From assembly GCA_022496805.1 (NCBI GenBank), contig CM040092.1, positions 503,555 to 567,554 of the forward strand: a stretch of 64,000 nucleotides of DNA, in the 5' to 3' direction. Position 1 is the first letter of the stretch, and every line of letters starts with the position of its first letter. The notes beneath the pieces were generated by a model that did not search any database, was not told the origin of the DNA, and was given only the letters and a program-made list of their open reading frames with translations. This stretch comes from Pohlia nutans (lineage: Eukaryota > Streptophyta > Bryopsida > Bryales > Mniaceae). Positions 34,824 through 46,869 of this stretch are shown here, piece by piece. The position numbers and the translations under genes are program-made.

Positions 34824-36062
34824 TTAACATTGTAAAATTTTCAACAAAATCTCACTATGTATACATATATACATATACGCACGTGTATGTTATGCTATTT
34901 ATCATTATTCCTAAAGCCACAGTGACGTAGCCTCACTTACTCTCTAGCATTGCGAAAAACATATATTTTGACCACTAGGGCCATCTAGCTAAATGGTCGA
35001 TCTCGAGCGTCTATCTCGAGCGTCCAGCACTATGGTCCGTCGATCGGACACCCTAAACCATCGGGCGGGCCGTCCACCTAGTCCGTCCAGGACGTCCAGC
35101 TGGACAGGTTGGGTGGGGTTGTCCACCTTGTCCGTCCATTGAGGCCATCCAGTTGAGCACGTCGGCTAGAACCGTCCATATGGTTTGTCGAGCTGGACTG
35201 TCCACGGGACGTTCATTGGGACCGTCGACCTCGAAACCCTAAACGAGACGTCTAGCTAGACGGCTGGACTGTCCACGGGGCCGTCCACCTAGACCGTCGA
35301 CGGGCGGCAAACCCTAAACCGAAACCCTAAAAGCTGTCCAGCTGGACCGTCGAGTGGCCGTTCATCCAGTCGAAGGGCCGTTCATCCACTTTGTCCAGTA
35401 CAGTAAACTATTTACCCCCTGACGTGGAAACTGGTCCGGAATATTTGATCCTGACGGACGTGGGCCCTCAGCACTGACGTTGTGACGGACATACGGACGT
35501 CGCGACGTGACGTGACGCGAACAACCCTGCTCGAGGGTCACTAACATATATCTAGTGTAACCATGTGCGTTAGGAGGGTATTTGAATGGGGGTTATCACA
35601 TAATTGAAATACTTGACGTATATTATAGGATATTTGAAGTATGTTTTAAGTATATTCTCGAATTATTTTTCACTTTAATTTAAAGCACCCTATATTACAT
35701 ATAAAAATTTATAATTAGGTAAAAAAATTCCTCCTATGAACACAAAAGACCCTATAGTTTGACTCATGTGGTTTCTACTTTTCGCATGATCACCCCGAGG
35801 AATTTTCACCTTAGAAAACTTCCCATATGATGTTACTTCCAACCAATGGGTTCAAGGAGGAGAGTGTAACTACTGTTATGGTGTTACTGCTTAGATTGTT
35901 GATATTTCATGCATTGAAATCCTAGCATGGTTTCGTCAGAAATGCTCTACTTGCTTGAGGTATGTAGCCAGCTACACTAATAGTTCATGGATGTATAGCC
36001 AAACTTGGCATCAATTTTCATATTTAATTCGCCACTCAATTATTTAATTTTACACTACTTAA

Positions 36063-36279
36063 CCCTTAAAGGGCTGATGGGAATAGTAGATACGTTGGCG
36101 TATATTTGACATTTGGGAAAGTTCCAAATTGAAACCCCAATAGCACATCAAAATCATGTCGATGTGAATTTTAACTTCACTTTTGATCTTAAATCCATAG
36201 GAGGTATGGAACCATGCCAAATACAATGGAATATTGGTGCATAAGATTGGTCGGAAAGGGCTCTCTAGACCTTTAAGGG
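36063..36279. mobile_element. TTAA/CCC element, family I copy 1 (217 bp)
   Basis: Flanked by TTAA at 36059-36062 and 36280-36283; ends CCCTTAAAGG and CCTTTAAGGG are inverted repeats. No hairpin is visible at nt 18-32 in this family. Confidence 0.8.
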
Positions 36280-36283
36280 TTAA

Positions 36284-37498
36284 ACTATTGGTATCAAGTT
36301 CATTCGCTCAAATAAAAATCAGTAGTGCCTTTATTGATGTGATAAAAATCAGAGGATGCCACTCTGGCTTCAATTCAAAAATGAAAATAAAAGCCTTGGC
36401 TGTTCCACCCATCAAAAAATTTGCCTGAATCTTACACAAGAAAAAATGGGCAAAAAAGTGATTGAAATCCCCAAAGTCGTTTCACAAAAAATTTAAAATT
36501 GCCAGTATTTGGATGAAAGTGCCTTATAACAGATAATTTTATAGATGAAAACATATATGAATGATTCGTTCCATTGTTTCCCAACCTTGCTACATTCCAA
36601 TGAAAATAAATAATAAATAAATAAATTTTATTTTTAAAAAAAGTTGCCTCCACCTTAAATGAGATAGAGCAGAAGTACTCATAACCGATAAAATAAGGTT
36701 TTTTAGCATGGAAAATGTTGAATTTTCAGTGATGAGATATTTTTCTTTCACATAGAAACAAAGATATTGTACAAAGACATTGTAGAATGGTAATTTAATC
36801 TCAAAAAAAATATTGAAATTAAATTATAAATAAATAAAAATTAAGTGAAAAGTTCTTTAGAACCTATGACTAATATAGGTTCACCTACAACCAACAACAT
36901 TGAGCTCAATGCCCGAACATAAAGCTACTCTGTATTGGCTTTTGTGAATGGCCAATATTGGGTTCATGAAACGCAACTTCTAGGAGGCTTGTCTACAAAT
37001 TAGTTACAGAGTACCTCTACCTCGTGAAAAGTTGATATTACAGAGATCTTGGTGTATTTGGAGTTCTGTGATAAGATCTAATGCATGGAAGCATCTAATG
37101 CATGAAAGCAGTGAAGATCTTTCACAAAGTCCAACCTACTAAAATGCATGTCCAACTTACGAGCATGTACTCCACGTGAAGATTTGAAAATCTATAAGTA
37201 GGTTGGACAAGCATTTTAGGAGACTGGACTTTGTGACCGCCAAAGAAGTGACTAGACTAGCGTAGTACTTGCGGAGCCTGTAACTATGTGATGTGCCAGG
37301 ATGCTTTTTGAAACCCAGTTTCTGCAGTCATATATAATAAGTTATATAGAGTTGAGTTGCACAGTTATGGTATCTGGCATTCCAGAATCGTACATTCGCG
37401 GTTCTACTTTGCCAGAAGATTGTGAAGAAGTGGAAACCTCCAGGAGGTACAGCTTTCCGTACTCCTTGTATGTCACCCCGAGTATGTGATAACAATGG
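36284..37498. other. Stretch without recognised genes
   Basis: The text before the CACTA insertion at 37499 is mildly coding-like (around 37420-37490) but too short to call. Confidence 0.5.
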
Positions 37499-37969
37499 CA
37501 CTAGTAGAAAAGCGGTGGCGCTCCCCAAGGACATGCCCAGGCAAAATCACTCTGCATGCGTGGAATTGGGTACTAAGGTAGAAGTACCAGAAACTGTTAG
37601 GTACCAATTGTGGTCACCTATAAAAGCACATGTTTCAACTTCCAATCTAATTATCATAAGCATTAATTATGAATACCAAGTTAGCAATCTGATTGGACTA
37701 GAAATGAAAGACAATTACTGGTACACCTACTAACATCAATAGTGGTCTATGCATATTAAGTTTGAAAATTTATAACAAAATCATACATTGTGAAAAAATT
37801 AATTAAAAATTGAGCTTGGTTATTAAACCCAAAGTTTTATGTGCTGCAATTTTTTATCATTGAAAATCATCACTCCATGTAGATTGAAATGCTTAAACTG
37901 ATGGCAACTGTACCCCTTACCTTACTTGCTTGGGCATCTCCCTCAGCAGTGTCACCTTTTCTACTAGTG
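37499..37969. mobile_element. CACTA-type MITE, target duplication TGG
   Basis: Starts CACTAGTAGAAAAGCGGTGG and ends CACCTTTTCTACTAGTG; TGG at 37496-37498 and 37970-37972. The subterminal GCCCAGGCAAAATCAC is shared with the other copies. A CACTA transposase is absent. Confidence 0.85.
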
Positions 37970-38188
37970 TGGCCACTCACATGACAATATTAACATACCC
38001 AAATGTTGTCAATTGAGACGTTGAGACCAAGTGTATCTATCTTGTCAGTATTTCCGCCTTTAGATTTACAGCCTAAGAGCATCTCCACCACTACTCTGGA
38101 TGGCTCTCTGGCTCTAGAAAATGGATGTGTATGGGTTGATCAACAATTCATTTGGAGGGAAGCAATGAATATATGAAAACCTAGTTAA

Positions 38189-38757
38189 CCCCTACACGTC
38201 TTCACCCCTCTCCAAATTTGGAGAATTTCAGAGATGTCTTATAAAATGCAACTAAGAGGGATATTTTGAACTTGATGTATGAATAAAAGTTGTACATTGT
38301 GAATTTTAGATTCTATCCATATGGTTAGATCTATGATTGCTATCACGAATATTTTTGAAAAAAATTTAAAACTTAAAATTCAAAATTCTTTTGTAATTGG
38401 ATTACAAATAAGATATTGACAATATGTGGATGAAACTTGTTTTGATTGGTTGAAATGTAATACTCTCTAAGTGCAGTGATTTTTGGAGATTTTTTGGTTG
38501 GTTAATTTTATGAGTTGACTTTTTCAAGAGCACTTTTACACTGAAATCTTTGAAATTTTGGGTGAATCACTACAACATGAAATGAGGCATAAAAATTTCA
38601 CAAATCATCCCCTTTCTAATCGGATCACATATGCATGAAGCTAACTTCTCATAAAATATATAGTAAAAATCCACAGTGCAAAAAGTGCATGACAAATGAG
38701 AAAATTGTGATTGTTTCTGTACATCGTCCTAAATATGGACGCTTGGTCCTTTAGGGG
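38189..38757. mobile_element. TTAA/CCC element, family J copy 2 (569 bp, inverted)
   Basis: Flanked by TTAA at 38185 and 38758. It is the inverse orientation of 16072-16640 with the same length. It is inserted in the GAGCATCTCCA-type element at 38075-39347, which reads on across the insertion. Confidence 0.85.
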
Positions 38758-39188
38758 TTAAGATCATCTCCACTAGCACTCTTGATTTCACTCTGAAAGT
38801 TATCCAAAAATTCGGACCTCACCATGTAGTTCCCCACCAACATCACTCAATTAGACTCTTGAAAATAATAAGTGAGCCATTCAGAAGTCACCACGCATGG
38901 GATGTGCAATAGAAGATTTTACATTTTCCAGTACTATCACAGTCCAAATAAATTGTTCACCAACCCATTCTCATCCATTTTTCCACAACCAAAGAGCTAT
39001 CCCAGAGTGCTAGTGAAGATAATCTAAGGGCCCTCAAAACAACTCAAGTTAGTGTATCTTCTCTTCTTAATTGCACATCATGATTGTACAATTCATGAGT
39101 GGTGACTTGTGAGTGGCTTACTTACTATTTTCAAAGTAATGTTTGTGGGGAACTACACAGCATGTTTTGTAATTTTTGGATGACCTTC

Positions 39189-39308
39189 CACTAGTAGAAA
39201 AGGTGGCATTGCTAAGGGAGTTGCCCAGGCATGTGGTGCCCAATTCCACGCATACATAGTGGTTTTGTCTGGGCATCTCCCTAGGGAGCACCACCTTTTC
39301 TACTAGTG
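39189..39308. mobile_element. CACTA-type MITE (120 bp), target duplication TTC
   Basis: Ends CACTAGTAGAAAAGGTGG and CCACCTTTTCTACTAGTG are perfect 18-bp inverted repeats; TTC flanks at 39186-39188 and 39309-39311. It is nested in the 38075-39347 element. Confidence 0.9.
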
Positions 39309-39578
39309 TTCATAGTGGAAATCACAGTTGTTGGTGGAGATGCTCTGAGTGTAAAACTTACTGGCTCTAAGAACATGCCCTAACTACAGTTCAGGGAGTT
39401 TTTCTTGAAAATCGGTGGAAATCCCCTTGTTACTGAACCCCTTCGGTAATAAAAATTGTCTTTTGGAAGTGTCCAAAAGACCCCTTATTTTTATTTTTTT
39501 TATTTTTTTTCTCACTCCTAAAAGTCCCCATGTTTTTATTTCCCTCAATCGATTTCCTAATGTTTGAATTTTCATTAA

Positions 39579-39943
39579 CCCTTAAACGTCTAAGTAAGCC
39601 CCATGGGCATATTTAAAAAAGAATAATCAAGAAAAAAGTAGATTTTCTCAACCAAATCAAGCGTGGATTGGTGCGTTGGAAAGCTACTGAAAAAGCGATC
39701 TAGATTGCAAATTTGCGCCTCATTTGAGAGATTGTGGAATCGTTGGTAAGCAATCAAAGTTATGAAATTGAACAAGTTTTTGAGGTTGGGGCAGCTGAGA
39801 TGCCGCAGTGCTACAGTGCTACAGTGCTGGCCAGTAGTGTCCCGCAGAGCCGTTTTTGCATTTTTTTTATTTTTATTTTTTCCCCCCCAAAAATTTAGAT
39901 GCCTTCTGGGCTGCCCCGCCCAGGCTCTCTTGACGTTTAAGGG
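39579..39943. mobile_element. TTAA/CCC element, family C copy 2
   Basis: Flanked by TTAA at 39575 and 39944; about 90 percent similar by eye to 10752-11120, including the inner GCCTTCTGGGCTGCCCCGCC. It shares the 39944 TTAA with the next element. Confidence 0.85.
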
Positions 39944-39947
39944 TTAA

Positions 39948-40481
39948 CCCTTAAGCGAGCAAGGAGCCCCGTGGGGTCATGTTTGGTCGATTTTCAATCA
40001 AACGTTGATTTTCACCTAGTTCCTAATTTCAAATGAAAATGGTTCCAACTAAGAAAGTGTAGAAGCTATCTTCTACTTTCTAGTCCAATTTATTATTCTT
40101 CAAATTTTTTAAAATTTCATTATTTACAACACTTTTAAGCTCAAAACCCTAAAATTCCAATAAGGCACTGTCAAAAAATAAATTATGTTGAATTTCTTTT
40201 TATGTGAGCTCAAGAAGTATGCCACCTACACCCTGTTGTTCATCACTACTATTTACATTTTTCCTAAAAAGATCATACTATTATAAGCATTTTGTAATTG
40301 CTATAATTGTTACAAGAAAAAACTTTGAAAATTCTTATATATATTTTTTAATTAAATAATTATGAAAAAATCAGGGAAAATTGGTTTAACAATACCTTAG
40401 ATGAAAAATATACTAGATCTTTTTTTAAACATGAAGAATTGATGAGGTTTACTGGGAAATTGTAGTGTGGATGCTTAAAGG
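39948..40481. mobile_element. TTAA/CCC element, family D
   Basis: Flanked by TTAA at 39944 and 40482; starts CCCTTAAGCGAGC and ends GGATGCTTAAAGG. The window nt 18-32 contains CCCC/GGGG around GT, a weak hairpin. Confidence 0.65.
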
Positions 40482-41940
40482 TTAAGAAAAAATCTGAACC
40501 TTCGTAATCCTCATTGTCAAAAGAAATTATTTTTTTACTTTTTTCCAATAGTGTTTTGCTCTTAAAGGGGTACATTGGTGTTTTTTCTTTTTCTTGTATC
40601 CTTGCTATGATTTGAAAATGGCCAAACCCCCACCATCTTGGAGCCAAGGATATAGCCTTAAAAAAATGCTAAGATCCCGAATTGGAGGTCCACATGTTTT
40701 CCAAAGGTTGGCTAGTACAACAGCAATCAGGGCGCATGAAGACATGAACCCTAGTTGGTTAAATTTCGGGCCCTAATCCCCCCACGTACCCTACCCATTT
40801 CCATTGAGGGGATAAATGGAGGGGTAAAAATCCTCCTCGTCCCCTAGTCTATTTGATGATTGATTCCCTTTACTTGTCAAATCAGTCTTGAAAAGTGAAT
40901 GAAATTCAACATGCATATTTAAGGAGGGTAAGAGAGTCATTGAATATGAGCATGATATAGAGACACGTCAATACATCCCTCTATAACTAAGTTTAGGAAG
41001 AACTTGATATCCCAAATTGATGAACAATAATGATTACCAATGTATAGTAATTGTGATTGATTCACCGGCCGGCTATATAGAGTGACACATAGTGGTTCAA
41101 CTGTTCAAGGATGTGGAAACAATAGCATGTGACACCAAATTTTGAATGTGATGATAGTGGTCAAGGAGTGAATTGAGTGAGAAGGGTGCGGATACTACCC
41201 TAAGTGGAGATCATTTTCCACATAAATTAATTAACCTCTCAAGGAGCAAGTGGCCTTTATGGGACAATTTCAATATTTGGGTAGGTTCCGACGATATCAA
41301 TCTTGAGTTTAATATTTTGAGAGTTTCAGTGAACGTGAGAAATTTCAAGAGCTTTGTGGGAATATGTCATATTTGGTATACAAGTAACTAACATTTTATA
41401 GATTGTGAAAGTGAAGAGTGACAAGTTTTTATAGTGGAACATTTTCAAAATAGGAAGAAAAATATGCAGCTAAAAATTTTGGGCGAGTTTAATTTTTCTT
41501 ACACATTCTCACTTCAAACGTATATATCTTCTAATCTATACGGTCAAAGATTGTGAAATTTTTGTGCACATTCCTTTGGTATTAGAGGACAAGTTTCTAT
41601 TGTTGGATTGTGAAAAAGAAGTTAGTTTTTGAAATTGTGTCATAGGGATTAGAAAAGGCAACATTGTAGTGTCTTTTGAGCAAAATAGTCCCAATCATTT
41701 AGGAGTTAATTTATGTCAAAATGTGCCACAAACATCCTTTGATTGGTTTAGGGTGACATAGACCTCTCAAAATTTGATGTGGAAATTTAATTTTGACACG
41801 GGTTGTTGGCTCTTACCCTTACATACTATATGTGGAGGACATGTATGGTTGGTAAAAAATATTTCTAAAAGTAAATACCCAATGTTTAGAGGTTTTTTCT
41901 TTAGGAAAAGTGAATTTTTTTCTAGATGATGAAAATATAT

Positions 41941-41946
<6 letters not shown>

Positions 41947-41992
<46 letters not shown>
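41947..41992. repeat. (TA)n microsatellite
   Basis: About 20 TA units, preceded by a short ATACATACA stretch. Confidence 0.95.
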
Positions 41993-41995
<3 letters not shown>

Positions 41996-43378
41996 CAAAT
42001 TTGACATACATCAAAACTTACTTTTTATACTAAAAAAAATACTTAACAAGACTTGGGGCCCATGTTTGAACCTTTCTAAAAACCAAATTGCTAAGATCAC
42101 TCCTAAGACTAAGAACAAACATATCCATAGCTCCTTGAAAGTTTTAGGATTTTCAAAGGATGCTACAAAGACTTGGTTGGTGTTTACAAGCCTACTCTTC
42201 ATTGTTGAGGCCTTGACAGTCTTACATTCAAGCACGGCATGCTTGGGTGGAGAGGTTGCTTCGTTAAATCATTTCTTTTTCAAAAAATACATTCTTATAA
42301 TTTTTAGCAATCTTTAATTTCTAAATGCGTACAAGTTTTGGGCAATACTTAAATGTATTATAAAACGAGGCTTTTTATGATTTTTTGAGCTTTAACTCTG
42401 AGAAGAATATGTAAGACATTTTTATTAGAAGACATTTGTATGGTTGGATTTAATATAAAATGCCTATATATTTTTCAAATGAATTTACAAGATTTTTTTT
42501 TTAAAATCCACTAAAATTACAATTTTAATACTCTCATCTTGTAATTCATTATGATTAGTTGAAATCATTATGTTTCAATAGTGATGAAGTTTTTTATATA
42601 AGTATTATTATAGTTCAATAGAGGTGTCTTGAGATCTCTTTGTAAGCAATCAAAAGATAATTCTATACGTTGAAATTTATTGCACATTATGCAAATGATG
42701 ATTCAATGTTGTACATTATGCATTTTTTGCCAATCATTCCAAAATTCATAAGATGATGAGTATTTTTGTATTTTTCATATAATTAAAACAATATTCTCTT
42801 TTACAATCAAATTTAAACATATTTCGACACTAATACTTAATTCAACCATATGGATGTCATGGAAAAGTCACCATCTACAACTTTCATTTGTATGTCAGCC
42901 TCAAAGAATGGATTTAGTGCACATTCAACAACTCAAAACGTTGGATATTTTGCCAATTGTTGCTATAGTAGAGTTAACCGAAAAAAGAGCCATCTAACCT
43001 CCATTTTTGCTCTACTTCTAACCTCTCTTTTGAACTATTCTTGGGTGTAATAGTGTCTTGTCATAGATTGTCCCCTTGTAGGCCATGAACTTGGAGCTTT
43101 AGTGGAAGGTGTGGGAACTATAGCGACATATGAAAAATAATGACAGGACCTTGTTTTAGATTCTCTCCCAACTTGTCATAGACTAGTTTTTGGGTTATTT
43201 TTATTTCAATACGAGTTCAACATGAGTTCAACATGAGTTCAACATGAGTTTGTCAAAAACTTTCCTCTTTGGGCTGACTTTCAATTAACTCTAGTGTCAG
43301 CTAGGAGTATATGATCCTTTTGTTTTTTTTTTTGGTACTCGTTTGTTAATTTAAGTAAAGGTTTTCATTTGTATATAA

Positions 43379-43413
<35 letters not shown>
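43379..43413. repeat. (AAT)n microsatellite
   Basis: About eleven AAT/TAA units; a few hundred bases before it GAGTTCAACAT is repeated three times (43213-43250). Confidence 0.95.
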
Positions 43414-43414
<1 letters not shown>

Positions 43415-43854
43415 TTGTCAAACCCCTATGAATACAATCCCCATTACAATCTTTGTTGGTGTATTTTTGTTTGATTGTGATTTCCTCTTGTCATACTACA
43501 ACTGTGCAATTCCTTTGTCAAGAGTGTCAATTCACAATTCACCCCACACTTCCAAAAAACTGAAGGCTATCAAAAATTGTAAGTAAAATGGGGTATTCGA
43601 TATTGAACGCTTTCTTGATTTCTAATTACCTATAAGGTGTTAAAAATAAGGCTCAATAGATTTTTTTGTACTTAAAGGACGCCTAATATTCCAAAAAAAA
43701 TTAGCTGATACCTTCTTTAAAAATAAGTGGTTATCTCAAGTGTCTCCAAAAACCTACTATAAGTGCTTTCAACTTGAAGAGCTGGAACATTTGCATCCAA
43801 TGTTTGAATTCAATAACACTTGTTAAAAGATGCCTTTATTCTTCTAGTTTTTGT

Positions 43855-44417
43855 GGTAAAAGTTTCAGATCAATCCAAAATGTAATGAATCTTTGGGAAT
43901 CTTTTTACTACACGGGGTTCAATTCTAGTTCACATTAGTGCATTTTGATGGCTATAACTTTGGGGGCTTGTTTCTCCTTCATCCAATGTCTGATTTCAAA
44001 AATAAATAAATAAACAAATAAATAAAATACTTCTTGGAGTCTAGTTATTATGGTAAAATTTTCATGTCAATCCAAGTCTTTTTAAATGTTTGGGACTCGT
44101 TTTAAGACACGAGTCAATTTTGGACACCTTTTGCTTTTTGGGTCTAAATGGGTCACCTTGTAGGCTACTTTTTGACATTTCAAAGCCATTTTTGAAAACA
44201 TCAAAGATATTTATTAAATCATTTTTCAACACTAAAACATTATGATCTTGCAATCTATGTGGCAAAATGACTCCAAATTTGATTCACGTCATTTTCAATA
44301 CGTACACTAGTTACAAGATTGTATGATTAAGATTTCTATACCTCATTTACATTTAGACCTATAACACTTCAAAAGCAATGATGTTTTAAAACCTAAAAAA
44401 GCTAAGGAGGCTTAGGG
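43855..44417. mobile_element. TTAA/CCC element, family A remnant
   Basis: A diverged family A interior (for example GTCTAGTTATTATGGTAAAATT) with right end GCTTAGGGG followed by TTAG. The left border is not resolved. Confidence 0.55.
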
Positions 44418-45318
44418 GTTAGTAGTTTAAAACGCCTTTTTTTATATAATAAATGAGCCATAGTGGACCATTTAAGTCACAAATGACCAGTTTAAGAGGA
44501 CCTAATTAATATAAGTGAATTGTCTCAACTAGAACTAACAAGCTTCAATGGGTGCATGTGTAGATTGGCCCATAATTAAGGTCCGGTTCACACAATTAGA
44601 AATCCAAAGAAATAGTTGCATTTCATTGATTTTTTACTAGTTTTGAGTTTTTTTTCAAACAAATGAAAGTTGCTTGTGCCAAGAGAGATGAGTCATTTCA
44701 TCCTTTGTGGTTCAATATTGCTTTAATATAATAGAGATATCCTTTAATTCTACTCTGGTTTTCATGTTTTTTTTTCCTCTGACCTCCTATAAATAATTAT
44801 ATTTAATCATTAATGGAGTATAGTGCACTATTCTAAACTACTTGAATCCATATGGATTCAATTTTTTAATCTATGCAAACATTAGAATTATAGAATAAAA
44901 GATATGAAGGTTGCAAGTTGATAGTGAATTCATTCAACTTTGAAAATTACATGGAAACAAAGTGAAATATGTTACATTAAACTAGTTCCAACTTTGCAAA
45001 TCCAAATGTACATTCTACTTCAAAGCCCTCCAAAGGTATTGAAGTCTTTCCTAAAGTCATATTGAGTTTCAACTTAAGTTTATGGCTTGGGCCCAAACAC
45101 TTCAAATGTACCCTCGCCATTGGATTGAAGGCATCTCTACCATCTACATGGTCATTGATTCAATTACTTGTCAATTGGGTTCCGACCAACCATCGGGTTG
45201 AGGCCTAATGTAAAGTGGGCTTAAGATTATTAAACCAAATTCAAGTCTCTGTGGCAAGAATGACTCATCGAGGTTGTAACACTTCCTTTCCTCTCGTTTG
45301 AAAGCCTCCCAGGGAGTG

Positions 45319-46869
45319 CACTTTAACAAGCAATTCCCTATTTTTGCACTTCGCCAAGTGCAATTAATTTGGGACCTAATTGTGCTACAAAAACAAAAAT
45401 CCAAGAATTTTTTTACAAAAAAACAATGATTTTCATCTTTATTGAAATGTGACGTATGTTGCTAAAATGTACATATTCCTAATTTTTCATTACAAAAAAT
45501 CTAATTCCATTCATTGTTTTGGAAACTCTTTGAAAATATGAGACAAATAAACATAAGTACAGTATCTAATTTTTATTCGATTTTATGTTTTTTATCTACA
45601 TTTATTCTTTTAGTTATTTATTTATTTCCGCCGCCTCTAGGTGTCCAGAGCCCACGGCCGGCGATCCTCAACTCTCCCTTACAGGATAAAATATGTAAAG
45701 ATAATAGAAGTGAGATGACGTAAGAAGGAAGAAGAGAGACAAAGTGAGGAGCCTCAACTCACTCCATGTCACTTAAGATAGGGAAATAGGTCTACGAGTG
45801 CGGACCCTCAGCTTAAATTAGCAGGCCAAAATTTTAATTTTTTAAATTTTATGTATTTATTTATGTACTTATTTATTTAATTATTTTGTACTGCCAATTT
45901 GGGATGAGGGTGCGCGCGCGTGGACCCCAACCCATGTCCTTCATATGACAGATCTGAAAAACCCTAGTAAAGGATTCCATTTGCAATTAGCGGCTTCGTT
46001 TTTAAGAACTACGAGGCGTGTAGCATACCATTGGAAAGGTATTGAAAATGCGCTTCCAATGGTATGCTACAAGCCTCGTAGTTCTTAAAAACGAAGCCGC
46101 GACATGAATATGAAATCCGTTACTAAAGTTTTTCAGATTTGTCATGGGTTGGGGTCCGCGCGCGCGCACCCTCATCCCAAATTGGCAGTACAAAATAAAT
46201 AAATAAATAAAAACATTAAAAATAATAAATAATAAATAATAAATTTTTGGCTTGCTAATTTAGGCTGAGGGTCCGCGCACCCATTTCCCCATCTCAAGTG
46301 ACATGGAGTGAGTTGAGGCTCCTCACTTTGTCTCTCTTCTTCCTCCTTACGTCATCTCACTTCCATTATCTTCACATATTTTATCCCGTGAGGGAGAGTT
46401 GAGGATTGCCGGCTGTGGGCTCTTGACACCTAGAGGCGGTGGGAATAAATAAATAACTAAAAGAATAAAATAAAATAAAAAACATAAAATCAAATCAAAA
46501 TTAGTTACTGTACTAATGTTTATTTGTCTCACATTTTCTTAAAGCAAATGTACTAAGAGGGAAAAAAATATTATTAAAAAGGGAAAAAATAAACAAATTG
46601 ATGAGTTAAAAAGGAATTCAGGGGCTTGGCTCTCATTCCGACTTTAATGTTGGACACAAAAAAATACAAATAACGACATTTTCAAAAGAAATAAACTTGA
46701 TAATTTTCAAAAATTTGCAATATATCCTTTTTGCAACCAAAGTTGCAGAAAAGAAAATTTTGTTGAAATTTTCATTCAATTTCTTCCGATCTCAGTTTTT
46801 GTGCACTCGAAAGCCAAGTGCATGATTATATGGCTAAGTGCAAAAATAGGGAATTGCTTGTTCTTAGTG
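45319..46869. mobile_element. Inverted-repeat element enclosing the large foldback
   Basis: Left end CACTTTAACAAGCAATTCCC with following TATTTTTGCACTT; right end AAGTGCAAAAATAGGG and then GAATTGCTTGTTCTTAGTG. About 33 bp of imperfect inverted repeats of the CACT...AGTG kind enclose the foldback. No matching triplet duplication was seen. Confidence 0.5.
45532..46538. repeat. Large foldback, arms of about 500 bp
   Basis: Arms 45532-46036 and 46054-46538 are inverted copies with some indels; the spacer is 17 nt (46037-46053). The outer ends are GAGACAAATAAAC and inverse; the inner ends include GTAGCATACCATTGGAA and inverse. Each arm holds a CG dinucleotide run (near 45912 and 46157). Confidence 0.85.

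Larger units (their letters stand above)
31909..35529. mobile_element. hAT-like element of 3.6 kb carrying a decayed RING-H2 gene
   Basis: The left end is CAGGGTTGTC and the right end ACAACCCTG, a 9-bp inverted repeat of the CAGGG type usual for hAT elements. The flanking octamers CACGAGGA (31901-31908) and CTCGAGGG (35530-35537) match at 6 of 8 positions, as an aged 8-bp target duplication would. Both subterminal regions (31.92-32.2 and 34.98-35.5 kb) are GC-rich and crowded with GTCC, GACGT and GTCCAGC motifs, like the subterminal binding motifs of hAT transposases. The interior contains the pseudogene at 32440-34026, a tandem-repeat tract at 34.1-34.27 kb and a nested TTAA element at 34286-34823. 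No hAT transposase (BED finger or dimerisation domain) is visible, so it is non-autonomous or a gene-capturing derivative. Confidence 0.65.
38075..39347. mobile_element. GAGCATCTCCA-type element with two nested insertions
   Basis: Left end AGAGCATCTCCACCACTACT; right end GTTGGTGGAGATGCTCT near 39347. It contains the 569-bp TTAA element (38189-38757) and the 120-bp CACTA MITE (39189-39308). Partial inner ends at 38763 and 39015 suggest a second copy of the same family inside. Confidence 0.6.
40486..43854. other. AT-rich stretch with microsatellites
   Basis: Contains the dispersed repeat at 40985-41196, a solo TTAA-element end near 41703 and two microsatellites; otherwise nothing was recognised. 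Confidence 0.55.

Noticed and set aside
31909..35529. A hAT transposase in the RING frame
   Set aside because: No BED finger and no C-terminal hAT dimerisation motif can be seen; the Cys/His pattern is RING-H2.
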